A DNA stretch of 63,778 nt from Purshia tridentata (lineage: Eukaryota; Streptophyta; Magnoliopsida; Rosales; Rosaceae), in NCBI GenBank assembly GCA_003254885.1, contig QANT01006803.1, positions 1 to 63,778 on the forward strand, read 5' to 3'. The translations under genes and the position numbers were made by a program. Under the pieces are notes generated by a model that was not told the DNA's origin, ran no database searches, and saw nothing but the letters and a program-made list of their open reading frames with translations. Shown here piece after piece: positions 26,995 through 37,195 of this stretch (its first letter is position 1; each line of letters opens with the position of its first letter).

Positions 26995-28073
26995 ATGGCA
27001 TATGCTCTGTACTTGGCACCTTTAACTTCCTCCAAAGCCACACCACAACCAGGTCTCTGTCTTTATCTGTCACGTTTTGTTATGCTCTTTCTCACGAATT
27101 AAGTTGTTCATTCACTGACCCAATGCTTACTCAATGGTACTCTAGGCAACCATAGCAGTACTCAAAAGCTCCTTCGGATAGACAATCTGGTCCGAAATTC
27201 TCCAGCTGCTAAATTTTCCCATGTGAAAGCTAAGGTTCTTTATTTGTGTACCCCTTTTTAATCTAACTTGAATAAATAGTAATTGCTAGTTTACAAGCAT
27301 CTATAATTCAAATTATATCTTGATATACAAAGTTTTGATTCATAGATATGTTGCATGCTGAAATGTTGTTCTTTTGAATCCCAATAGGCTGCAAAAAGCA
27401 ATGAAAGCACAAAACCCAGCAGCAGCATGGTTTGTGCTGATTGTGAGGGAAATGGTAAGCTGAGTACTGTTGGAAAGAGTATGCATAATGCATGTGTTGT
27501 ATGTGAATAAAGTTATATTTGTGTTTGTTGTGCAATGGGCAGGTGCAGTTCTCTGCTCGCAATGCAAAGGTAGTGGAGTGAACTCTGCTGATCTCTTTAA
27601 TGGGCAGTTTAAAGCTGGTGACTCATGTTGGCTTTGCGGGTAACCATGCACTTCCACATCCTTTTCGTTTGCTTCATTATGCTTATGCCCCTAAAGATAG
27701 GTTGTGCTTTAAAATGTCTCATTCTGTCGAGCTTGCTATCTCTTTCGCTAGCCAAGCTGATTTAGCGCTTATGATTTTGATGGGTACTACCTTCGTTTGG
27801 CTAATGAGAACATTTTCAAAATTTGATAGCATTATACAATTTAAAGTACGGAGCCTAATTTAAGGAGTAAAGTGAGTCAAAATGAATATTGACGCAGGGC
27901 AAAGTTACAAACTTAAGCTTTTTAATTGCTACACTTTGTTTTTAGTGAAATGCTCTTCACTGTTATTGTTCTTATTTTCTTGTAGTGGTAGAAAGGAGAT
28001 GTTGTGTGGAAATTGCAATGGAGCTGGCTTTCTTGGAGGTTTCATGAGCACCTCTGATACTACGTCTGAATGA
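26995..28073 (+). CDS. BSD2: BSD2-type DnaJ zinc-finger protein, chloroplast
   Basis: Small zinc-binding chaperone; BSD2 stabilises Rubisco large subunits during assembly in the chloroplast stroma. Five exons: 26995-27052, 27146-27234, 27388-27454, 27543-27639 and 27986-28073, giving 132 residues (about 136 in Arabidopsis BSD2). Residues 1 to about 50 are Ser/Lys/Arg-rich with few acids, like a transit peptide. Four zinc-binding repeats follow: CADCEGNG (65-72), CSQCKGSG (76-83), CWLCGG (100-105) and CGNCNGAG (111-118), ending in GFLGGF as in the family. There is no J domain. The first intron is only 93 bases, a multiple of three, but contains an in-frame TAA, so keeping it would truncate the protein. 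Other small DnaJ-like zinc-finger proteins exist, so assignment to BSD2 itself is likely but not certain. Confidence 0.85.
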
Positions 28074-28528
28074 AGAATGAGGATGCTCGTATGTCTGCAA
28101 AATATGAAGTATATACATCATTAAGTGCAGATCCCTCCTACAGTGGACCTGTATGCTTATGTACATTGTCATTTATACAGTGATATTGTCTTTATATTGG
28201 GGTTAGCATATGATATTATAATATCTTGATGACCTTGTAGCCTATTAGTTAGTACTTGTTAAGGTGAAAATATATAGGATTTCAGATTATGTTATGGTCT
28301 GTCTCACATACTTGGCCAAACATGAAATGCTTGAATGTGTCTATTTCGGGTCGAATCTGATTGGGAATTTCTCCTTAATGCATTGGTTTAGCACAAAAAC
28401 TTTCACCATTGATACATGAATATGATTACTAAAATTCATATAGAATTGAAGTAGAAGAAGGCTTTCCTATCGCCATTATTTTACATATGGTCTCATTGGC
28501 ATGTCATAGTGATGGTCATATGAACTGG
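28074..28528. other. Shared 3' flank of two convergent genes
   Basis: The 455 bases hold the 3' UTRs of the BSD2-type gene (plus) and the carboxylesterase (minus). No further gene seen. Confidence 0.5.
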
Positions 28529-29461
28529 CTAATAGGTACGTATGAATTCGTTCATATTTCTCTGAAGCAAACGGGTCGCCTCAGACTTTGGTTTAAAAAC
28601 ATGAAACACATGAGACTCCTTCTTAGCCTCCACCAGCGTCACTTCTTTAACTCCTTTTTTCTGCAGAAACTCCGCATACATCACTCCCCTCTCTTTCAGA
28701 AAATCCAAGCCAGCCACATAAACTGCCACGACAGGGAACTCATCACTCCATTCGGCTGCAGACAGTTCTGTCTTCTCGAAGTTACACCCGAAATAATCAC
28801 GATTCGAGCCTTCTGGTATACTTAGTCTCCAAAACATGTCATTGCTTGCCAAATCTTCTGCTGCCCCTTCAGCCATCTCTTTCTCGGTTCTCTTTTGACT
28901 ACCAAAATAAGGATGGATCAACAACAGTCCTCTTATTCTGACATGACTGATTGCACTGCGAATGGTTTTCACAGCAACATTGTGTGCTATGTTCCCCCCA
29001 GCACTGTCCCCGGAGAGAAACACCCGAGAGAGGTCAGCTTGCTCCAGCCATGGTTCAGAGTTTACTTGGTGACTAAGCCATTCAAGTGAGTAATAACAGT
29101 CTTCATAAGCTATGGGGAGCCGATTCTCTGGAGCGAGACGGTAGTCAACAGAAATAACAATGGATTGAGCTGCAACAGAGAAGTCTCCTAGGAAATGATG
29201 GTAGCCAAGCCATGTGGTTGAGCCAATGCAGAAGCCGCCACCATGAAAATAAACCACTACCGGAAGCCGACTCAAGGATTTTGGAGTACTAGGAAGGAAG
29301 ACCCTTCCGGTAATTGGTCTTGATGGGTCAATGATCACATCCTTGGACTTGAATCCGTTAGTTGATTCCGGTGAGGCAGATGCTATTTCTGGTACAAAGC
29401 GTTTTACAGTTCCATCAGAAAAAACTTGAAGAAAATCTGATGGTTCTTCAACTGTGGACAT
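28529..29461 (-). CDS. Carboxylesterase (alpha/beta hydrolase fold-3)
   Basis: Intronless gene of 310 residues, the normal size for plant class I carboxylesterases (CXE family). The oxyanion-hole motif HGGGF is at 73-77, nucleophile elbow GDSAGG at 151-156 with Ser153, the likely acid is Asp253 (AGLD), and the likely base is His284 in SHVFHVF, so the catalytic triad is complete. The family also contains gibberellin receptors (GID1), but those have lost the catalytic His, unlike this protein. No signal peptide, so cytosolic action is likely. An in-frame ATG further upstream would add about 13 residues; the ATG at 29461 is chosen because family members usually start just before the EEPSDFLQVFSDG-type region. 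Substrate unknown. Confidence 0.92.
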   Translation of the reverse strand: MSTVEEPSDFLQVFSDGTVKRFVPEIASASPESTNGFKSKDVIIDPSRPITGRVFLPSTPKSLSRLPVVVYFHGGGFCIGSTTWLGYHHFLGDFSVAAQSIVISVDYRLAPENRLPIAYEDCYYSLEWLSHQVNSEPWLEQADLSRVFLSGDSAGGNIAHNVAVKTIRSAISHVRIRGLLLIHPYFGSQKRTEKEMAEGAAEDLASNDMFWRLSIPEGSNRDYFGCNFEKTELSAAEWSDEFPVVAVYVAGLDFLKERGVMYAEFLQKKGVKEVTLVEAKKESHVFHVFKPKSEATRLLQRNMNEFIRTY

Positions 29462-29544
29462 TTTTCCTGAAATGGGGAAGGTGATGAACTGATAACACAC
29501 GAAAAAGATCTTTCACATGAATGTTTCAGAGTTTGGGGGAGTGG

Positions 29545-29552
29545 TATATATA
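29545..29552 (-). promoter_or_regulatory. TATA box of the carboxylesterase gene
   Basis: TATATATA lies about 85 bases upstream of the start codon on the minus strand, a usual spacing for a short leader. Confidence 0.55.
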
Positions 29553-29559
29553 GGTTTAT

Positions 29560-30569
29560 TGAGTATTCTAAAAGCTATAGGTTTTACATAATGCATAGCA
29601 TGAACTATGAGTGAAGGATTTTTTCTCTTTTAAACCCGTGCTGGTGAAGGAATTGATGTTAGGTTCCTCATGTAAAGTGCGTTAGACAATAAAGGAAGAG
29701 ACATAGAAAAGGGGTTGGTAGAATGCAAGGGAAGCTCAGAACTTTAGAAATCAAAGAGTGCGTTATGTGTGTTTCTTTCAGAGGTGAAATGAGAATTTGA
29801 ACCAAACTAATTAAAACTCTGAAACTTTTACAAGAATAAGCAGTGATTTGTTCCTTTTTCTCTATTTAGGGGTAGATCAGACCTCCAATTGTGCCCGTTT
29901 TAAGAAAAGCACATTAATTATTTCCATACAAAAACAATACATAAAATAAAAGGCATCAATTTTTCTTGTACCTCAATTTGGCATGCAAAACTCATACTTG
30001 GACATGGTGATTCACAATGACTATGGAAAGAAGGAGGGATGTCCAAAGCTCCATCCCACTGTTATAAGCATACAATTGGTATCTACTATTGGTGTAAATT
30101 CAATAAAACAAGACAGGCAGAAATCACAAAAGAAAATCTCCATGCCATATTTCCACCCTATCAAATTTTGTTTCCCTCTCACACTAGTTCTCCTATTTTT
30201 ATGCTCTACGGACATTTACAATGTACTCTTCCATGGAATGCTTCTGGCTTTTGTTCCATATATGCCTTTCTATTTTAGAAGAGTTTCTGTCTGGGAAAAG
30301 CAAACTCAATTATCATGGAAAAAAAATTAAAATCAAAAGAAAAGCCATCAATTGATAACTATAACACATCTGGAATCAATCTTTATTTGAGTCATTATCT
30401 TGCACCACAGTTTAACATGCAAAAGTGATACTTGGTCATGGTGATTTACATATTAGGGAAGGGGTGTCCATGGCCCCGTCCCACCGTTATGAGCATACAA
30501 TTGTTATCTACTATTGGTGTAAAATCACTAGCCAAAAAAAATTCTCCATCCCAAATTTCTCAAAATATT
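29560..30569. repeat. Intergenic with a diverged direct repeat (~120 bp)
   Basis: Two copies at about 29980-30105 and 30413-30530 share CATGCAAAA, GATACTTGG-like, CATGGTGATT, the block CCCAC.GTTAT.AGCATACAATTG and ATCTACTATTGGTGTAAA, in the same order. They are about 430 bases apart. No coding potential was recognised in either copy; they may be remnants of a duplicated or inserted repeat. Confidence 0.7.
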
Positions 30570-33177
30570 TCATTTGGCCGCTTGTTCTAAAACAGGCACA
30601 TTCTTCAAATCCTCCTCCACCACATTAGTTTGCAAAGGGGGCAGCGAAAAAGCACTAATGGTTGAGCTTCCACTCCGAACATCTTTCAAGACCCGCAATG
30701 CCGATAAAGTTTGCTTCATGTATACGCTCTCCATATGCTCTATTTCTGCAAGTTCTTTGGGAGCTTTAAGTAGCCTTTCTCTATTTTCAGTCACAGCTTT
30801 AGAGTCACACTGTTCTTCCACTTTGGTTGCTTCAGATGGGCCTGATGAGTCATTCTTGGAGAAGACATGATCAAGCATCACCTCACACTCCTTCACAAGC
30901 TTGTTGAGTACATCAGTAGTGAAGAATGGTTGTTGCATGACCCTTTGGACAAAGGGAAAGCGAATTAGCGCACCAGTTCGCTTGTCATGTTTCTTTAGAA
31001 TCTTCAATAGTCCTATTGACAAAGTAGGAAGCAAAAACACCAAAAAGCAAGACATTTCAGGCTTTTAACAACTAGGAAATGTCAAAGAAAATTGACAAGT
31101 TCCTCTATCAATTTTTGCCATTCATTTGTGCAGAGGAATAAGAAGACAAATAGCATATATGATATGGGCACAGAAGAGATCTGAAAGATGTAAACCACAA
31201 CCAATGATCTTAATAAATTAAAATTCAGGTCAACATGTTCGCTTTACCGGCCTTCACATCTTTATAGACACGCTGTATGTCACTCATAATAGTAATTTGC
31301 AATTACAACAATAACAGATTCATAATTCATTGCCTCGTGCACATGAGAATGTCAATCTTTTCAAGACCAGGCATCTCTTTTACAAGTCTTGCACAACCAC
31401 AAGATAAAGATATGTACCTGTATAGTTAAGGGCACTGTAATTCTCTAATAAAACCATCTCTCCATGAAAATCCACTATTTCTCTCCCTACTTTCATCAAC
31501 TCCTCATTTGAGTCCTTGGAATCTGCTACTCTATCTTGCAGCTCCTGCATTCCAAAACCAACCCAAAAGGTATAAAAAATTGAAAGATCAATCTGTACCA
31601 CATTTCCATGTATCTTAGTATACATTATTCAACAATGGGAAGGTCCCAAAGCAATAGCTATGTTCCACCATAAAAAATTAAAGAGGTATTTAACAAGAAG
31701 TCATCAACATTTTGGCAAAGAAGAGAGTATATTACATGTCGAAGAAAGTAGGGTTGGTGATTATTGTGGTGGTGCTTTAGGTCAAACAAGGATTAGAGAA
31801 TGTATACCAATCCCAAATGAAAATCGAAGAAAGGTAATAAGAACATGCTTCCGAGGAGAAGATATGTATTATAAAAGATAGAGCACTTTAGAGAAAAAGG
31901 AGATTCAAACAAATAAAAACTAACCGGTCCATATGGAACAGATTTTGGAGCAGCTATAAGCATATAACATCTTTCTAGGAGCAGAAAACTCAATTTGAAA
32001 GAGAATGAGCTCTGCCTAAACATATTTTTTCCTTGTGGACTGAAAATCATAATGCTAATATATAGGAGACAGTAACAAACTCAATCTAGGGATAAAAGAA
32101 AAAGAAAATCAGATTGAATTTAAAATGAAAGATCATCCCACAACCCAGACACATGGTAAGATAACACAATTAAAACACTCCAAGAGAGCATACTAGTTGG
32201 TTTCAATTTGCAAGATAAAGTACTCCATTAATGGATAATAAGCAAACGTCAAAACTTTCCTACCAACAGTCAACCAGACCCTATCTAAAACATGAGGCAC
32301 ATCTTCCTTAATTACCCTGTTTTATACTAATTATTGCAATTCCGCAACACCATTTACTTCTGAAAATTTTTTATTAATGCTTTGTGTAACAAGATAGATA
32401 TATCAATGCTAGCAAACCAAAAAACAAAAACATTCCTAACTGTTTAAGTTCAACATACTATCAAGTAAGGTGGTGAAGGATGGAAGAACAAATTGCAAGT
32501 CATAATAAAACTAAACTGAGGGTCACAGAATGAAAGGTGCGCTAAGTTTTCTCTATTCAATTGGCCAACTAAACTTATATTACATGCATCAATCAACAAA
32601 ATAAACCAACATTTCTAGAATTTGTGCTAATTACCAGCATAACATGGCCTAAAACAATGCAAAAACCAACTAATTTCATCCAAATTCAATATTACACATC
32701 AATACACAATCTCTTAATCTCCTAAACCAAGATTACTACACAAAACAAACAAAAAGTTGATGAATTTCAAGCAGCAATTTAATCTCTCAATTTCAGAACA
32801 ATCATAATCTAAAATCCAAATTATATTTATCAATCATATTCTCAATTCAAAAATTATACCTTCCACCTAATGACGTACACTTCCTCCTTCTCCTCAAAGA
32901 AGGCATTGAACTTTTCCATTTCGTTCTCCAACAACCTCACGAAGTCGGCGACCTCCTTGGAAACGTCTCCGCCTTCGCTAGTCTCGTCGGCGAAATCTCC
33001 ATCGTCAGTACGGGCCTCGTCGTCGGCCAATCTGGGCCGTTTGTTCGGCGGCTTGTCTCCGTCTTTGGGGTAGATCAGCTTCAGCTGCTTCTTCAAGTCC
33101 TTGTAGGACAAAAACTTGTCCCGCCATTCGGGCAAGGCCTCCTCGATCAGGATGCCGAGGCTCTTCGAGAACTTCAT
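30570..33177 (-). CDS. SPX1: SPX-domain phosphate sensor (SPX1/SPX2 type)
   Basis: Stand-alone SPX protein that binds inositol pyrophosphates and restrains PHR1-type transcription factors when phosphate is plentiful; nuclear. Three exons (minus): 33177-32860, 31544-31418 and 31012-30570, giving 295 residues. The SPX domain spans about 1-170: it opens MKFSKSLG, with LPEWRDKFLSYKDLKK near 15-30 and LKILKKHDKRTG near 150-161, both holding lysines of the ligand-binding surface. The tail has the conserved EIEHMESVYMKQTLSALRV segment and ends VLEQAAK. No EXS, MFS or RING domain follows, so this is the SPX1-SPX4 class, closest to SPX1/SPX2. Intron 1 is about 1.3 kb. A PHR1-binding site lies in the promoter (33305-33312). 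The paralogue number is not certain. Confidence 0.93.
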
Positions 33178-33304
33178 GCTCCCGCGCACACCAGAACACC
33201 AGAGGTAATGGAAGTTACCGGTGATTTTGTCAGGTCTCGTTACGGCGACGGTTGGTTTGTGATGACAGAGAGAGTCAGAAAGAGATATGATCGGAGTGGA
33301 ATTG

Positions 33305-33312
33305 GTATATTC
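33305..33312. promoter_or_regulatory. P1BS site (PHR1 binding) of the SPX gene
   Basis: GTATATTC matches the palindromic consensus GNATATNC. It lies 128 bases upstream of the SPX start codon. SPX1-type genes are direct PHR1 targets under phosphate starvation, so the position fits a feedback loop. Confidence 0.7.
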
Positions 33313-35236
33313 GACTTTCAAGTGGGTTATGGGAAATATTCTCTTTGTTTGACTAAGAAAGCAAGGAATAAGGATTACATTTAATATTCTTGGCCAAAAA
33401 AAAGGATTACATTTAATATTATCTTTTAACTTTTATATATATAATGGAATTTTTAAAGAAAATTAAATTTAAATTAATAAAATATTTTAATATTAGATAA
33501 TTATTAATGTATATTTTATTTTTTGATAAAGATCAATGAATTTAAAAATTATATCTCACTTTAATCACAAAATTCAATTCACTTTTAGTCAATAATGACT
33601 AAAATAAAATTATGAAAAAGTATATTGATTAAATGTAATTGTGAAAAATTTATTGATTTATTTGTAGTTAATCATATTTTATAATACAAATAACTAAATC
33701 GTGAATTGTGATTGGCCTAATTAGCTAATGATAAAAACTTATTTCTACATATCTGAATTCGAATACTTCTTCCTTCCATGTAATAAAATCACAAAATCAC
33801 CTTTAAAGCCCCTAATCTTCTATTCTCATATTTCGTTTTGCTCACTTTTAAACCAACCAATATAATATCTCAAATTTTCTTCCATTCTATGTGATTCCCA
33901 CTTTATCATTTTCATACTTGATTTCTCACACAATCACGCTCCAGTTTTTACTTGCTCTCTCGCGCTCCAATTTTACCAACCCATTGAATCACTATTTCAC
34001 TTTCAACCAACACTATAGTGGTAAAAAATTGTTGAGTTTCATATAATAGTAGCCCAAGGGCTCGTGTTGTGGTGGGTTTCTTTTGAATTTTTTAAAATAC
34101 ACGTTGAAATTAAATTATAAAATCACCCTCCCTTAAAGCACTAAATCTTCTATTCCCTTCCCTTATTAATTATTATGTATGATTTTCAGCCGCACAATTC
34201 GTGCCCATCCGTAGGTATGAGTTTCAATTTTTCCAACTCCATTAGATTAGATTTAGTAATATTTATTACTGTTTATAATATTTGAGTTTTATGTTGTTAG
34301 TGTGTATATTTAAAGATTTTTTTTCCTTCATTTGAACTATATACATTAATTTTATTTGATCATATTTTCATATCTAGATGATTTGGCATTCTGTTTGAGT
34401 ATTTGTTATTAATGCACAACCACAAAATGGAAATTTGAAACAATACTTTAACGAGTCATGTCTAGTTCAGGTTTATTGTGTGCTCATATTCATGTTTCGT
34501 TGTGCTTGATGGGCTAAACACTTCAGTTTGACTATGTCTATTTACTTGTGTTGTTTTCGTGCTAGCCTAACTCGTTTTATGTTTGTGCAGTACCGTGATT
34601 GTTTTAATTATGCCGCATCATTAGGCAGTTTTAATTTTATTTAAATAATTTAAATAATCTCAATAAATGACCAAACTACCCAAAATATATTCATCTTCAC
34701 AAAATTTGTTCGTTTTCTTATAACCAACTGCCCATAATTACACAACATCACTTGTGAAGTGTGATCCATGTAGTACTACTGTACTAGTAGCATAATTATG
34801 GTCACTATGGTGACACCTCTAATTTTAAAAACAACTAGAAAATTAAAATGATCTCAATTAATGACCAAACTGCCCAAAATATATCCCTCTTCTTCACACA
34901 AGCTTTTCGTTTCTCTTATAACTAACTGCCCATAATTTCAACATCACTTTGTGAAGTGGGATCCCTGTAGCAGTAACATAATTATATAATATTATTAGGA
35001 AAAAAGGAATAACTATACACTTTACAGAATAAAAAAATTTCATTTTCATTTTTCATTTTTTTGAGATTTCAAAATTCGAAATTATTGAAATTATCAAAAT
35101 TTTGTTAAAAGTTTTCATTGTTTTAGTTAAAATTTTTATCGATTTTCATCAAAATTGAAATTTTTTCGAAATTTCTATATTTTTGAACTAACCAACTTTT
35201 AAATATAAATATTCTTCACCCTTATATAATTTATGC
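33313..35236. other. AT-rich intergenic DNA with a ~140-bp tandem duplication
   Basis: No gene. Copies at about 34656-34798 and 34851-34990 share ATGACCAAACT.CCCAAAATATAT, CTTATAAC.AACTGCCCATAAT, CACTT.GTGAAGTG.GATCC.TGTAG and CATAATTAT, with a period of about 195 bases. Confidence 0.6.
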
Positions 35237-35600
35237 TTTTTTACGCAAATATCACATGGACTATAAGGGATGTGCTCCCATACCACCCAAACTTTTTTTT
35301 TACCATTTACCAGCTCAAATTATCAATATGTGCCAATGTGACACCTATAGTCAATTTTTCAGTTAAATCATTAATCTTTTTTTCAAATTTCCAAATTTAT
35401 CCTTAAAAATTTTTGTTTTTCTTAATTACACTTGAGAGCAAATTCGAAAATTTTAAAAAAATTTTGATGATTTAACAGAAAATTTGATTGTAGGTGCCAC
35501 ATTGGCACATATTGATAATTTCATGTAATAAATAATAATAAAAAATTTGAGTGATACGGAAGCACACCCCTTATAGTTCAGGTGGTATTTACGTAAAAAA
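35237..35600. mobile_element. Foldback (MITE-like) element upstream of RDR6
   Basis: The two halves are imperfect reverse complements. The outer ends TTTTTTACGCAAATATCAC and GTGGTATTTACGTAAAAAA pair, as do CTATAAGGGATGTGCT.CC with GG.AGCACACCCCTTATAG, and ATTATCAATATGTGCCAATGTG with CACATTGGCACATATTGAT. It ends about 100 bases before the CT-rich start of the RDR6 leader. Non-coding; insertion duplications were not identified. Confidence 0.8.
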
Positions 35601-35699
35601 TCCTATAATTTATTTTTGATTTCATCGGTACTCCTATAGTTTTGCATTACTCCTACGGAGCCCCACAACTTTCATTTATTCCCTGACCAAAAAATCAAG

Positions 35700-37195
35700 C
35701 GGGAAATAAAGTAGTCAGAAGGAAACAGAACAGAAAAAACATCTCTCTCTCTCTCTCTCATAGTCATCAACTTCTTCAAGAAGTTCACTGAAAAGACACA
35801 AAGGTCGCACGCTTATTTCATTCATTAATTCAAGTCTTCTTCAGTCGCAGACTCATTCTCTCTCACACAGTGTGGCTCGGATTACAAACTTGAAGCTCCA
35901 GAGGTCGATCGGTAGGGCTTTTCTTTTCCCCTTCCCCAAATTTCAGCTAATCCGTGTTTGTTTCCCGAGAAAATGTGGGAAAAGTGTTTGTCTTGTTTCT
36001 GTTTATCGGTAATTGGAAAAAAGAAGGTTTGGTTGATAAGAAAATAAAATCTTTTTCCCCACTGGTTTACATTTGTTGTCTCGGACTCTCAGGTAAAATG
36101 ATCCACATTTTCATTTCAAAATGTTATCTTGATACATTTTTGTATCTTCAAATTAACTGAGGACAGTGGAAATCAGTTTAATTTATAAAGTATATGATCA
36201 CTTTCTATTCAATTTGTCTCTTCCAGGGCAAAATGAAGCTTCTTGTTCTGAGAATATCCTAACCAAAAATGTAGGAGAAGAATAGAAAGTAATACTCGTA
36301 TGTATTGTTAGTTTGAGGTTGAATAAAGTTTAGATTGTTGTATTGGGGTTGAGTGGATGATTTTTAAAAAATATTTTTAATGGGTCTTTTTTTGGTTTGT
36401 TTCTTCTGGTAACATATTATGTTTGAATTCTTTGCCATTTGATTAATCCTGTAGGCTGGGTCATGTGGGGATGTATTGAAGTATAGGATATCTGTGATAG
36501 GGTTGCAGAGGGTCCAATAGAGTCTGATGTGGGTGTAAGACACTCTTGGGTGCTTTAGTTGTCGATAGCACTGTTATGGTTTTGTCTACACCCTTTAATG
36601 CTTCAACTTTCATTGAATTTATTGTCATCTTTGTCTTTGGGTGGAGAACAAAAGTCAAACCACATTCTTGTTTTGCATTTTGTTTTGGTATACTTCCATT
36701 CAGTTTGATTTTTTATTGATTGGAACCTAAATCCTTGGGTTTGTTCACAACATTCTTTTCCAGCATTTCTAATGAGCCTATTGATTGTAATCTTGTATAC
36801 CTCCTTTTAACAACAAATGAAGTTATTTCAAACTTCTTAATCTTGATAGAGAAGGACCCACAGAGATGCATATTTCCTGGAAGAAAGGAAATTTATGAAC
36901 ATGTCTGGTACAGTTAGTTGTGTTATATTTTTTCAGCTTTTGTCAAACAGACAACACGGACATTAGGTTGAATTTTTCTATCCTTACTGTTCACAGTTAC
37001 CAAGAGAAGGTTTTTTTTTTTTTAATTTTTTACTGGACTATATAACTTTTTGGTAGATTTGTCTTGTGAATGTTAGCCGATATTACCACATTTGCTGAGA
37101 CATGTGTTTGTTTTTTTGAATCAGGTTAACTGAAGAGGTTCTTCTTCTTTTTTGTTCATAAGCTTTTTAACTGGCAGTTTCTTTTAATAAAGGAA
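35700..37195 (+). promoter_or_regulatory. RDR6 promoter end and leader with probable intron
   Basis: A (CT)n tract at 35741-35760 is followed by a probable 5' UTR exon ending CGATCG|GTAGGG at about 35911. The best acceptor before the ATG is TTTTGAATCAG at 37124. That implies a leader intron of about 1.2 kb, as inferred from splice signals only. Short open frames in this region look non-coding. Confidence 0.5.

Noticed and set aside
35954..36160. Short open frame in the RDR6 leader
   Set aside because: Falls inside the inferred leader intron and shows no family similarity.
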